Source: Lentinula raphanica
Taxonomy: Eukaryota; Basidiomycota; Agaricomycetes; Agaricales; Omphalotaceae
Reading direction: 5' to 3'
Assembly (NCBI GenBank): GCA_027919835.1
Contig: JANVFP010000031.1
Span: forward strand, 372,001-436,000
DNA: 64,000 nt
In this document: positions 11,208 through 22,908 of the stretch, piece by piece
Position numbering within the stretch: the stretch's first letter is position 1
Layout of the letters: every line of letters begins with the position of its first letter
The notes under the pieces: generated by a model
The model's database searches: none
What the model saw: only the letters and a program-made list of their open reading frames with translations
Told to the model about the DNA's origin: nothing
Program-made: the position numbers and the translations under genes

Positions 11208-11529
11208 TTGTGGAACATGCAAGCTTATTGCGAGCGAAGCGAAGCAACTGGGTTCATGTGGACCGCGTAGAGTGTGGTCTGAGTTTGTACTTGTTTGTAG
11301 TTTGCGTGACACCGATAACTTTCGCTCTTTTTGACGTAAATGCGTGTTTTCTCTTCCAAACTTTCATCTTTCTCTTAGTCTTCCTCAAAATATACTCAAA
11401 TTGAACGAAGAAACTGTTTCATCTGTTTTTTAACGGTGTGATTATCTTAAGAATTGAGCTTCCTGGCTTCGGACATGTTTGGGATGCGACGCGTCAAGTG
11501 AGTTTTGTCCTGCTCTTTCTTCTGCTAAT
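11208..11529. other. Spacer right of the duplication
   Basis: AT-rich to T-rich DNA leading into the Cys-rich frame. No gene or repeat is seen. Confidence 0.4.
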
Positions 11530-12026
11530 ATGCCTGCTATTCGTTCGACTGCTTTCCGTGCTTCATATCGGTGCTTCAGCTGTGGTATCATCTTCCATAC
11601 CTACGAGGTCAATCCCCAAACTTCCTCCTTCAATATATGCTGCCCTACTTGCGCAAATTCAAACTCTCGTTCCGGTCCTTCAAGTCATTGTGGTCCTTTA
11701 TCCATTCGGATTCCACCTCGGCCTTCTTCTGCTCGTCTCACCATTCGCTTACCTGCATGCAAAATATGCTCTTTGTGTCGTCGCTGCTATCTTAGACATT
11801 CCTTCTTGCCTGACTCCAGCATATACCATGCGTGCCAATCACAACCTAACCGTTGTTCTTGCTGTCAACATCTAAGTTCCCGGACTCACTAGATGATACT
11901 GCAGACTCCTGCTGCTGCTCTTGCTGTCAGAAAAAGAAAAGGTGCCAACGCTGTCGAAAGTTTGACGTTTACAAGCACTTTCTTCCTGTCTCTCACCAAT
12001 CATATCTCTGCCTCTTCTGTCCCTAA
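11530..12026 (+). pseudogene. Cys-rich zinc-ribbon-like repeat protein, frame-broken
   Basis: From ATG 11530 one frame encodes CFSC...CCPTC, then CSLCRRCYLRHSFLPDSS, and stops at 11892. A second frame over 11880-12026 continues the same pattern: CQRCRKFDVYKHFLPVSHQSY, then CLFC and a stop. The three blocks share a layout of CxxC, an aromatic/His patch, FLPxS and a second CxxC (degenerate in block two), as in zinc ribbons. The shift between frames needs either an intron that I could not define or a frameshift. Function and family are unknown. Confidence 0.35.
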
Positions 12027-12027
12027 C

Positions 12028-12810
12028 TTACGACAGCTCCATCGTATCGAACAGTGAACTAGGATTAAGCTCTAACATACTCGAACTGGGATTAAGCTTC
12101 GCGAGCACAACACCGTGCCACGGTGTATACCTTGTCTTGTAAGACGAGTCTGGTGCCCTAAAAGCGTGTCCGACCGGACTCTGAAACATCCTCCGTTGGA
12201 GTTGTCGACGACTTTTGAGCGATCGCACGGATGATTCGGTACCGGAGACTCCAAGTTCCTCTTGACTTTCCATGTAGAGCCATCCTAAGATGGCGGTAGG
12301 CATATAAAAAAGGTGGGAGAGGGAAACGATAGACTTGGAGGTGGGAAATGGCTCAGGGGTTGTGGCAGGAATTTCGGCGGGATGTTTGAAGGCCTCCGCG
12401 TATGAAGGATGTTCAGAGGAAGGAGCTCCGAGCAGAAGCTGGTTAACAACGACATCGGAGCTCATCACAGATACTTTCAGTCGCTGGTGAAATATCGGCT
12501 TGTACGGTGACAGTTGGACCTTCCTCGACGTCGACCTGTCCTTCTTCCCGGGACAAGACTCCTCACCACCTGGATCCCAATGTGTCTTATTCACCTAGCC
12601 TCGACCTTCTGCTCCAACTGCTCCAACGCCCCTTCTACACAAGCCGCGACTACCTTTCGACTCATCCGCACCTCTGCATTTCCATGGCCTTCGATCTCAT
12701 CAAGCCGAAAGAGCCTGCACGTGGGATCGAACGGGGTAGTTACGAGCGGTGGCGGGGGATGTCAACGTTGAAGGGACAGGGGAGACATCAACATCGGAGG
12801 AGAATTTGAA
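12028..12810 (-). pseudogene. Decayed partial copy of the BAG-domain gene
   Basis: Blocks match the neighbouring BAG gene (13442-15897) in the same orientation. The plus-strand run CTCCAACGCCCCTTCTACAC near 12621 corresponds to CTCCAACGCCCCCTCCACAC at 14274, and the PSYAEAFKHPAEIPATTPE segment (near 12390) to LSYAEVVKQPDEEPASLPE. The start, N-terminal coiled coil and intron are absent and the frame is interrupted, so it is a truncated duplicate. It keeps one base that the intact-looking gene has lost and so helps to diagnose the frameshift there. Confidence 0.7.
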
Positions 12811-13441
12811 GTCGTGTTCAGTGTTGTTGCTTGATCTTTTGGTGAGAAGGAAATATTAGAGGACTCATTCAAGACTCAGTCTTGTGCTTCTCCTGCAAAG
12901 CGTCGAGTATAAGTATGCGGGGGGTCCATGTGCATAAGCGCTCAAGCGCTCAGACTCCAGAGCCGCTTGAGCGCTTAACTCATTCCGTCACCGGTCCTTG
13001 CCACCTTCGAAGTTCGCCGTCGACATCGTCGAACAATTTCATCTGAAATTTGAACCGTAGGAGACCGTAGGTACTTAGGATTCAGGAAGCCGCCAAGAGT
13101 CAAGTCTTCAAGACGATTCCTCATTTAATTCCGACTCGTAATCAATTGGCACAATGTTCTTCTCAGTAGTACTCTCAAAGTTTCAGTTCGACCTGCCATC
13201 CAATCCGAGTCTGAATGAATGGCGACGACATATGGCTTAGTGTCGTTACAGTAATAAGCACAAAAAAGTTGCAACTTCAAAATTTGATTTCTATTACTTA
13301 TGTTGGTGGTAGTACATTGTGAGTTGCTTGACTGCGAAAAGAATACAAGTACGAATGAAAATAATATGGTCCAAGATATGATTAGATACTGTACACTATC
13401 ATTATTCAGAAAAGAGATTCGTATTTCACAGAGAGATGACC
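12811..13441. other. Gene-free spacer
   Basis: No coding potential. Contains a GCGCTCAAGCGCTCAGACTC / GCCGCTTGAGCGCTT inverted similarity around 12938-12976. Otherwise nothing recognisable. Confidence 0.4.
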
Positions 13442-15897
13442 CTACGCATCGACCTCCGACCAGTCACTACCAACATCCTCTGAGTCTCGTTCAGACTTCT
13501 TGAGGTGTTGTTGATCGTCAGCGACAGTGTCTTGAGGTAGTAAGAACGTATCCACGACGACCTCAGTCTCGGATTCATCATCGCCCGCTGTTGACGTGAG
13601 TCCATTGTGATCGTCAGAAGATGGCTTGTCTTCCGGAGTCGATGGTATTCCTGAAGGACGGACTGTCTCGACGGATGACGCAGAGTCAGAGCTGACAGGC
13701 GGATAAGTAGTCTCAAAAGCTTGAGGCTGGGATGGAGACGACGGGAGTGCTTCTGAATCATCGGGTAGGGAATCAGAGGTTGGTTCTTCGACATCTTCAG
13801 TGGCCAACGATGATGATTCGATGGCAGATGATTCAGTGTCGACTGCTACAGGTTCCTCTTCATCTTGAGGGACAGAAGCATCCGGAACAAATTCTAGGCT
13901 TTCAGAAACGTCGATAGTGGAAGAGGAAATGTTGGACTCGGAGGTAGAAGATGATTCGGGGAGCGAAGCAGGCTCTTCGTCGGGCTGTTTGACGACCTCC
14001 GCGTATGAAAGACGTTCAGAGGAAGGAGGGACAGAAGCTGGTTCAATAGCGACAACGGACACACTCTCAGTGGCCGGCGAGACTTCAGTCTGTACAGTAG
14101 CAGTCGCACCATCCTGAGGTGATTTTTCAACTTGAACCTGTCCTTCTGGCGATGACGACACTTTGGATATCTCTTCCTTCTTCTCAGACTCCTCCACGAC
14201 TTCTTCCTCCCTATCTGCCCGATGGCTCTTACTCCACTTATTCCACCTAGCCTCTACCTTTTGCTCCAACTCCTCCAACGCCCCCTCCACACGAGCCACA
14301 ACCGCCTTTCGACTGTTCCTCACCTCCGCATTCCCATGGCTCTCAATCTCATCAAGCCGTGCAAGCAGCCTCGAAAGGGCCTGCTCGTATGATCGAATGG
14401 GGTGGTTACGAGCGGTGTAAGCGAGTTTTCGAAGCGTCGGGGTATCGGTTTCGGAGACGAAGGAGACGTCATCGCGGACGGGGGATGATGATCGTGAAGG
14501 GGCGGGGAGAAGTCGACGTCGGAGGGGAATTCAAAGTCGTCTTGGAGAGCGATAAGGGAAGCTTCAATGGCTCGAACGTTTTCGAGGGCTTTGTGGGCGT
14601 TACCGGAAGTGGGTGTGGAAGTTGGCTGAGATTCGGGGGCCTTCTCTTTGCCTTTGTTGCTCTTGGTAGTAGAGGCCTCGGAGACGACAGCAGGAGCTGG
14701 TGATGCCGATGATGCAGAAGGGTTGGAGGAGAGAGAAGTGAGGATAGCTTGAATCGTATCTTTGATCTCGTTGGAACGGTCATTGTTCAGACGAGCTTCG
14801 AGTTGTTCCTTCAGCGACAAAGGAGAGACCGGATGAAACTCGGAAGACTTGGAGACAGGACGAGACGCTACGGTCTCTTCGGATTTGGGCTTCTCCTGCA
14901 ACATGATGTTATTGAGTAACGTGTTTTGGCTGACTGGAAGAGAGCGACAAACCTGAGGCACTGGTTTAGAGGTAGTAGATGCCTTCTCGGATACAGGGTG
15001 GGAGGTATGATGAGGTTGGGGATCGAACATAAGACGAAGGACTTCCTCCAAAGTTTGAGGCGAAGCGACAGATTCGCGAGGTGCGGGCGAGGGCGAGGGA
15101 GAGAGCGTCTTCCTCTTAGGCACCTCCTGGACTGGTTTAGGAGTCTGCTCGCGTTCTCGTTGCGGATAGTGCAATTGTTGAACCAAGTCCGACACCAGCC
15201 GCTCAAAAGCTGGTTGTTCAGACTGGACATTACTGGGCCTCTTCTGCAGAAGAGCGTTGAGCATAACCGGAAATTCACTGACGTTCTGTCGACCTACCTG
15301 TTGCTGACATTGAGGGCCAAATAATTGGCAAAGCTCATCTGAGTTATCACAGCAAGAATGATCCTGGAGATTTAGTAAGTCACTGCGAAGAGGATAAGAG
15401 GATATGAGGTTGCATACCTTCCTCGATCGACTTGGTCGAGCAGCATTCACTTGCTCAGCTGCACGTCGAAGAGCAGCTACGCGGGCTTCCTCTTCTTCAC
15501 GAAGTTTAGCAAGCTGCTGAAGTTTTAGTTCCTCTTCGGCCCTCTTTAGAGCGAGGATTCGAGCCTCTTCTTCTTGTTTGCGACGAAGGTAGTCGAGCTC
15601 TAGCTCTTGTTGTCGACGACGGAAAGCAGAGCGTTCGAGCTCATCGTCCTCGAAATAACTAGAATGATAAGGCGCATAATTATCATAGGGGAAACGACGA
15701 CGAAGACGCTCTTGTTGTTGTTTCTGGAGCTGAATTTCCTCCAGACGACGAAGAAGTTCTTCTTCCTCTCGCTGAGCCTCGGCAGCCCTGAGCTGCTCAG
15801 TGAAAGGACTGAGATACCTTGGACGAGAGTATTGAGGTCGCGAGTAGCCCAGGTCAGAGGGCAGAGATGAGAAATATGTAGGCTGATAGCGGAACAT
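13442..15897 (-). CDS. BAG-domain co-chaperone, carrying one frameshift
   Basis: Exons 15897-15418 and 15363-13442 with a 54-nt intron; about 800 aa once one missing base near 14508 is allowed for. Residues ~40-165 are a Glu/Arg/Gln-rich coiled coil. The middle is Ser/Pro-rich. Residues ~425-540 form the BAG region (ENVRAIEASLIALQDDFEF, then YEQALSRLLARLDEI and ARVEGALEELEQKVEARW). An acidic Ser-rich tail ends SDWSEVDA. BAG domains bind the Hsp70 ATPase domain and promote nucleotide exchange. The frame shifts inside DVDFSP at a C-run. The decayed paralogue at 12028-12810 has the extra base there, so a 1-nt deletion or an assembly error is likely. The ATG at 15897 is preferred because a TATA box and a heat-shock element lie just upstream. 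Confidence 0.75.
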
Positions 15898-15956
15898 GAT
15901 AGTCAGTGGATGAGATTGAAAGATATTGATGAAGATAGGAAGGGGGGAGCTCATAC

Positions 15957-15964
15957 CTTTTATA
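15957..15964 (-). promoter_or_regulatory. TATA box of the BAG gene
   Basis: Minus strand reads TATAAAAG, 60 nt upstream of the chosen ATG (15897). Confidence 0.6.
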
Positions 15965-16082
15965 CTTGAGCGGAACAATAGATGAATAATGAGACAAGAT
16001 ACGCGCGTATACGACGCGCGTCGGTAACTTTCCAGACACAAGGAGAACTTTCTGGCGCTTACCATTTTTGGGAGCAGAATAT

Positions 16083-16095
16083 TTCGAGAACTTTC
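16083..16095 (-). promoter_or_regulatory. Heat-shock element upstream of the BAG gene
   Basis: TTCGAGAACTTTC is a perfect three-unit array, TTC-nn-GAA-nn-TTC, the HSF1 binding pattern. A second GAACTTTC half-array lies at 16045-16052 and a TTC at 16030-16032. They sit about 120-190 nt upstream of the ATG, upstream of the TATA box, which fits a heat-inducible Hsp70 cofactor. The factor's binding is inferred from the motif only. Confidence 0.6.
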
Positions 16096-16165
16096 CCGCC
16101 ACTTACGCGTACTGCCCTACGTAAGCAAAACAAGTCATAACCATCACATAGGTTCTGCTGTATAA

Positions 16166-16256
16166 CCGACCTTAGCTCAGTTGGAAGAGCACAAGACTGT
16201 AATTGGATATCTTATCGTATATCTTGGGGTCGCCTGTTCGAACCAGGCAGGTCGGA
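16166..16256 (+). tRNA. tRNA-Tyr (anticodon GTA) with intron
   Basis: Acceptor stem CCGACCT (16166-16172) pairs with AGGTCGG, and the discriminator base is A16256. D-arm TAGCTCAGTTGG. Anticodon stem CAAGA pairs with TCTTG (16222-16226). Anticodon GTA is at 16199-16201. T-arm CCTGTTCGAACCAGG. An 18-nt intron (about 16203-16220) sits one base 3' of the anticodon, as in other eukaryotic tRNA-Tyr genes. Confidence 0.93.
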
Positions 16257-16473
16257 TTTCTTTTGAGGTGTATACTTTTTTAGGTACTGTAGTTAAGTTA
16301 TTCACAACGCGACACCGAAGTCTGAGCGTTTTCAATCATATTTTGATACAGACCATGATCATAATGTACCTATGTACACTGTACCCAAGTCTACTACTAG
16401 GTACTTCAAGTTGTTCGTCTTCACAATGTTTAAATCCAATAACTGAGATCAACATTCCACATTCCATCCCAAC

Positions 16474-19400
16474 TCATGCCCTACCACCCTTCTTCTTCTT
16501 ATTCACCACCTTGAATCCACCCCACTCTGATTGCGCCTGAGGTTTGGGCTGAGCCTTGACCACATCTGCAATTGATACTGGCTTGGCCGCCGCCGCTCCA
16601 GGTCCTGCCTTGGCCCGCGCCACAGCGTCTGCTTTTCTCCTGCTCAGGAAATCTGCTGCAAACCTTCGTCCGTCGAGGGTCGTGGTGTTGGCATATATAA
16701 GATCAGATATGATTTCTGATGTCGATGCATCCGGATCGATAGGGAATGAAAGGAGCATAGACATGATTTCCTCGGCTGTGAATCAAACTCATCAGCTAAA
16801 GATTCCCAGTACCCATACAGCAGGAAGACTCACCGTTGACAGAATTGTTCAAACCCTTGAGTGATTCAGCAAGCCACTTCAAGAACTCAGCAGACGGTGC
16901 TATAGGGAAGTCGTCCACCTTGGCATTGTTCAAAGCGCCCTTGGTTGCAGGAGTTGGAGCAGGACGAGCTGATGCGCCGTTTGCTCGTGCGACAGACGTA
17001 GAGCTAGTAGTCGCAGCAGCAGATGGCGTAGCGGGAGGACGAGTCGGTGTAACTACCGCAGGAGTCTGTTTCCCACTGGCACCAACGGTTGTCCAAGCAT
17101 TACCACTGGACGTGGGTGCCGGTGAAGGCTGAAAGCGGCATTGACTTAAGCACCTTCGTTGCGTTTGTCCAAAGAAAAAAGTCACTGACCTTGGAAGCAC
17201 TCTCGGCATACACCCTTCGACCAGCTATATTAGCGACAGTTTCCTTCACAGGCGTCTTCTTCCTCCTCTCCTCCTCTTCCTGAATCTCCTTCATCGTCTT
17301 CTTCGTATCAGCAGGCCTAGCAGCAGTAGTCGACCATACAGGTGGAGTCACAGGAATCGCAGTTGCAGGCGTAGGAGGCGCACTCTCTTTCGGCGTAGCA
17401 GCTGCGGAACCTTTACCAGCTTTCGAGGTTGGCAGACCCCAGGAGGTCGTAAAAGGCTGAACATCTTCCGCAGGTGAAGCAGCAGATACAGTCAGAGCAG
17501 CAGCACGCGTAGCTCGTTCTTTCTCCCTGTCAGCGACTTTCCTGGCTTCGGCCTTTTTCGCCTCGGCGTCTTGGATCTTGCGGAGACTTGTCGCTGCCTT
17601 CTTGGACTCTTCGTCTTTTGCCCAGGCCTTGGGTACCACGGTCGGTGTGGTTGGGGCTGCGGCGACAGGCTGGGTTTCAGCAACCTCCGGAACTACAGGT
17701 GCAGGTTCAGGTGGTGCATTTTGAGCAGGAGCGGTCTGTGTAGTTCGTCGAGATGTTTTTGTTTGGGGTTTTGTAGGCGGAGGGACAACAGGAGAAACGG
17801 ACGGATCTGCAGCTGCAACAGCAGCAGGTGCTTCTGCTGCGAGAACGGGTTTGGTTTCGGGGATAACATCAACTACAGCTTCTTTCGTCTTCGTGGCGTC
17901 TTCGAGCTTTTCATCCTGTTGAGTGAACTGCGCAAGGTCACTGGAGGAAACGTCGGTTATGATAGAGGGCTCTTCTTTCCAAGGTTCCTTGTTGGTTTTT
18001 GTAGCCGTGAGCCAGGGAGAGATGTCATTCGTTTGCGAACTTGATCGAGAGACAGGCACTTGACCTGTACCCCAAGGCGATTGGTTGTGCACCGTGGACG
18101 GTTTCGAGGGTGTGGCATCGAACGGAACGTTGTGTTTGTTGAATTGAGAATCGACAGAGCCCCAAGGCGACGCAGTGGTGTTATTGATAGGTGGTTGATT
18201 AGGACGTAACTGTGGTTGACTCTGATCGAATACATCGGGTACATTGGTTTGAAGAACGGAGGAGTGAGTGAATTGTGTGGATGGCGAAGGAGGGTAATGC
18301 TCAAAAGCCAAGTCCTTCATAGAAGGATGACTCTGGGGTGGAAATCCTGTAATTTGAAAACCGTTGTTGTTGCCAAAGGTAGATGAGATGTCCGCGTTTG
18401 AATATCCAGACTGGTACAATGATGAGTCGGTGGAGTTTCCCCGTCCATTTGTCATGCCATCGAAACCTGCCCAGGCAGTGCCCGACGAACCAAAACCCGC
18501 ATTCACATCAAGAGAGTTGGCTCGTCCTGGTGTAACGTTGTTAAAACCGGGGGTACGATAGTCATTAGACGGCAATCCAAACCCAGATCTCCCCGAGTGA
18601 GCAGGAGAAGCTTCGCCAGCATTCAAAGGATAACCGTTATACCGAGAGCCCATCTCTCCTGCGAGACCAAACTGGGATACACCCCGTCCTCCTCCAAACG
18701 ACGCAGGGTCGGGAGAGGCATCAACAAATCTCCCTGCGACGCCAAAGGATGAAGTAGGGGAATCAGAATAGTTGGAGTTGATAGAATCATATGTCGTAGC
18801 GCGGAGTGAGCGTACAGGGGAAGGTTGGAAAGGTCCATTCTGAAAGACTCCTTCATTTGGGGTAGAAAAGGGGGAATCGGTTCGACGAATCAAACCAGGA
18901 GGTCCATATAACGGAATCGGCGTGAGGAACACTTTGTCGACACTGCCAACACGCCGCTTCAAGTCTCGCATAGGTATCCACTCGTTATCAACATAGGTTC
19001 TTTTCATGAGCAGATCGTCGGAGAAGAAACCACCGTCGCACCATTTCTGCATGACAGTCGCCTGAAACGGACCTGAAGCACATGTGTCAGAGGGAGACGA
19101 CGAAGAAGGTACGACGGATTACCTTGGACTTGACCTTGTGGATCTAGATATGACCATTCCACGGTGGACGGGTCAACGATACCAGGAGGCAATCCGATGG
19201 AAGCAGAAGTGCTAGCGGGAGAATTGGCGATGCTCTGTATTCCCGGAGCGTCAAGAGTAGCACCAGACTCAGGCTTGTCAGGTTTCTGCATGGTAATACC
19301 ACCAAGAAGTTGTGATTTGTCGTTTGAACCAAGCGGAGGATCTGGTCTGGGTTTGGAGGTCATTATATTTTCTTCGTCCTCTTCCCGTATTTCAAGCTCT

Positions 19401-20242
19401 TTAGAGTCCTCGCCTGGATCTCGGGCGGGATTAGCCGGGGCCTTGGCGACGAGACCTTCCGAAGCACGCCGGCGAGCAACCCAAGATTCACCTCCGTTCA
19501 ATATCCCATCAAAACCAGGAGTATGTCCCAGACGATTGCGAGGCGAAGGCATGCCGGATTCTCGCGAGTTAATATTAGGTGATTGGTTGGACAAGGACAG
19601 TTTCCTTGGAAGCAGGGGCGGTTGATCTTGAGAGAATACTCAGTGGAAGAACTTCAGGAAAAAGGTCGGAAGACTGACCAGTACTGTCTCTTCTGCGCGT
19701 CCCAAAGCGTTCTCTGAGAGGACTTCCGCTCGATGCAGCTGTGTTCGCATGGTTCAAGCGAGGCCTCTCGAGGTTTTGAGTATTGAGATGTAGATAATCA
19801 GTTGATTGTCGACGCCGGAGATCTGAATTGAGTGGTGTGGCAAAAAGCTGGAACTTCCATGAGTCGAAATAGGACAAGAAAAGAAAAGTGTAGTGTCGAG
19901 CACCTTCTTCTCTGCTTCACTCATTTCCTTGATCCCAATTGGATCTGTCACAGTTTCTCTCACTACACCTTCCCATCTTTCGACTTCCAGACCGAGTCCA
20001 CCCTGACCACCGCCTTCACGATAAATTCGAAGCATTTCTTCCTTGGTGTAGCGTAATGGATGAGTCTCGTCTTTGGTGACCATAGGAGCCAGAGCAGTAG
20101 AGGTAAGAAGAGAAGAATAAGTAGACGCGGCAGGGACCAAGACGTCTGTAGGAGGAGGAGATGGAGGAGGTTGGATCCTCGATGCTGGGTGAGGCTTTGT
20201 GCGCATCCATTCTGGGCCAAAGTGCATTGTGGTGGTAGACAT
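16474..20242 (-). CDS. GYF-domain protein (Smy2/GIGYF-like), 1163 aa
   Basis: Six exons: 20242-19904, 19847-19679, 19626-19123, 19072-17190, 17128-16834, 16775-16474; total length is a multiple of three. The GYF domain is at about residues 325-380: WSYLDPQGQVQ, then across an intron GPFQATVMQKWCDGGFF, matching the W-x-Y-x-D ... GPF ... M-x-x-W-x-x-G-x-F signature. GYF domains bind Pro-rich peptides, and Smy2/GIGYF proteins act in translational control and mRNA surveillance in the cytoplasm. After the domain come a long Gly/Ser/Pro low-complexity region, a Lys/Glu/Ala-rich coiled coil (about residues 830-960) and a conserved-looking C-terminus (SEWGGFKVVNKKKKG). The N-terminus has a Pro-rich patch (PPPSPPP). 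No frame damage is seen. Confidence 0.85.
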
Positions 20243-20543
20243 TTTGCAGTAGAGTAGCGACGATATGGTGCTGTTAGTTTGCGTATACGAAGTGTTCGGC
20301 AGCTCAAATTCAAAGCTTTGAAAATTCTTTCGTTCCAAGTGTTGCTACACGTGCAGCGTCTATGGCTTTTGGCTGTGGGAAAAGATTACATCATCTACTT
20401 AGTTTCTTTTGGCGAAGTCCACCGCCCAACTGAAAAACTCTCGTGGCTCTCACAGTCTATCTCAGCTCACATCTGGACATGATGATATTCAGCTACATCT
20501 CTATGTATTTACTTTGGTATTCATGCTCCAGATAGTGTTGAAA

Positions 20544-21300
20544 TCACTGAACTTTCGCAGCAATGACTTCCAGCTTGATAAGTTCTGGCGCTCCCGTCAA
20601 CAACTCTTCTGCAGATCCAAATAAAGCCGCTGCGACTTTTCCAGCAACATGTGCCCCTCTTCCGGTATCATCAGGAAAAAAGTCGATGACACCGAATTTG
20701 TTGGTCCCAGGGAACTCCACAGCATACCAATAAGTCGTGCCAGGCTCAGCTTCTACAAGTGGGATAGCGCCCTGGAAACGAAAAGGTGTGTCAGCGAAGA
20801 GTGTCTACCACAAATTCATGGCTGCACTCACCTTCAGGAAGTTTCGAACATCATCGACCTTATCGGGTTTCGCGGTGAAAAATACTCTTAACCCTTTCGT
20901 CACTCCGGCGGTCGAGCCAGCCTCCTTAACAGGTTTCACCAGGCTAACCAAAACATCGACTTGTCCAACCTCCGGGCTCGCGTCTAACAGCGTAGAAGCG
21001 TTTTCCAACAACGCTTTAGCAATCTGCCCAGAAAGATGGGCTTGACGTCCTTGTTCAGCGGCAAATGTGTCGAATAGAGCGTAGGAGGGTGGGTTGCTAT
21101 CTTCAAATTTGACAGCATACCATTCTCTGGTGAGAGGCTCGGATGGGACTAGGTTGTAGCCGGCATTGAAGAATTCGACTATAGCGTCGGTCTGGGATGG
21201 TTTTGCGACGAGAGGGACAAACAGGCCAACAGAAGCTTGTCGGGGCGAAGATATTCGTCAGTGTATATGTTCACTGCATGGCGAAGGGTAACTTACTCAT
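20544..21300 (-). CDS. Two-repeat ABM-like (dimeric alpha/beta barrel) protein
   Basis: Exons 21300-21297 (only ATGA), 21235-20832 and 20771-20544 give 211 aa. Two homologous halves of about 100 residues are visible. Repeat 1 has EWYAVKFEDS ... AEQGRQAHLSGQIAKALL; repeat 2 has YWYAVEFPGT ... DDTGRGAHVAGKVAAALF. Each starts with a strand pattern ending in KP, as in antibiotic-biosynthesis-monooxygenase-like domains. Such proteins are small cytosolic enzymes or quinone/heme-handling factors; the substrate cannot be inferred. The 4-nt first exon is unusual, but ATGA|GTAAGT is a good donor and the joined frame is open. An alternative start inside exon 2 is lacking. Confidence 0.65.
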
Positions 21301-21537
21301 TTCGATTAGGTGGGAGATGCTGTCGTAGCTTGGGGAGAGATGCTTTATAAATACTCGTCATTAGAAATCAGAATCCAATCAGATATTCTTTGGTTCTAAA
21401 TTCATGTGCATTTGAACAAAACATCGCACGAATGAAATACCTTCTTCCCAGCGTATACCTGTCCACTACAATTCTGACATACACAGGCTTAGCAGTCAAA
21501 GGAAACTTGCATAAGATTATATCATGGATACGACGAA

Positions 21538-22862
21538 TCACTGAGTAACCGAAGCTTGACAATGAGAAACCTCCAAATCCAGTAAGAAAGCTGCCCAGAT
21601 ATCCTCCACATGTGGAAGCAGATGGTATGCAAACAGAGACCAGACGATTGCCACAGCCAAGAGCGCCGATGTGGATATCACTCCAAAGATCACCCCGAAG
21701 AGCACGGCCCCAGACGGAGGTGTAGAAGACTCGTTAGCAGGTGTAGACAGAAACAGAGGAATCATGGAGAACTTGATGAAACACAGGATCGCGATAAGAG
21801 GGCAGTGGAAGAATACAAATAACGACGGGTTGTATAAAGTTCCTTTGTTGATGATGCTTGATGATCCATCTTCGGATACGGAAGTTTGAGGAAACGTCTC
21901 TGGCAGTGAATGTCGTGAAGATTGCGACAGTCTGAGAAATAGGTACTCCGCGTCAGCAATATGGCAATCAGATTCAGCCGAGACCCCCAGATCTTCTATG
22001 GCCACACTTGAAGGATTCGATACAGCTTTGATGCAGACCCGAGCGCAGACATCGACCCGCTTCTTGAGTATCGTTACGAACATGAATAGGAGAAGGACCA
22101 GGAGTAGAAAGATGCAGAGCTCAGGCAGAGCCTTCGCGGAAAAAATTTGAAGATTTTGATGCCTTGTGATTCCGCTGAAACTCAACTTTGAAGCCCGAAA
22201 GGAAACCAGTATGTTTTTCAGATCGCTATGTAAGTAGAGCTTAGAATTGACTTGATTGATTGAGAATGATTTACCTGAGGGAAGCCGTTTCGAACAGATA
22301 TAGCCACAGGAGCTCGCCAAATATGCAAAGAGCTGGATGGAGGATAACCAAGCACCAGAAAGTCTACTCCAGTCAAGTGCGAATGATCGAGCTGAAGTTA
22401 GGGAAACTAGACAGTGAACGGACACGAACACGCAGCCAAACAGAGTCGATTTTCATATTCCATGCCTTCCTCACGTCGTTTTTGAGAGATACCCAATGGC
22501 GATCTTCGACGGCTCCCTCTAATCCCTCGATATCATCGATATAATGGTCACGGTTGTTGTAGGTCGCTAATGCCACTGGGGGATCAGTATAAAGCTCGAT
22601 TGTTGCGTTACGATCTGAGATGACTATGAGATCAGCACAAGGACGCATAGAGCCCCGTTACGAAGTGAAGCTCACCATCAACGTTCATCGAATCAACCGT
22701 TGAAGTTATGGTTGATGAGGGAAGAGTTGAAGTTGTTGGCTTACCAAAAAAGGAAGCTCGACTTTTTAACGGGCCGAGCCTTGGCCCACGGCTTGAACTC
22801 GTTAAGCCCTCAATGAAACTCTCTACGTTGAACGCGTACTGAGTACTAGACGTCGTAGACAT
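21538..22862 (-). CDS. Predicted membrane protein, 407 aa
   Basis: Exons 22862-22676, 22614-22432 and 22391-21538 join in frame. The N-terminal third is soluble. About three strongly hydrophobic segments follow: LCIFLLLVLLLFMFVTI, FVFFHCPLIAILCFI and VIFGVISTSALLAVAIVW, the first closed by KKR. Weaker hydrophobic stretches (LFAYLASSCGYIC) may add a fourth. The second intron (40 nt) is near the lower limit for fungal introns, so that junction is the least certain part. No family is recognised. It sits head-to-tail behind the beta-lactamase-like gene with only 46 bp between coding ends. Confidence 0.5.
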
Positions 22863-22908
22863 CCATACTGGTAGTTCGAATGTATCAAAAACAAAGGATA
22901 AAGCAAGA

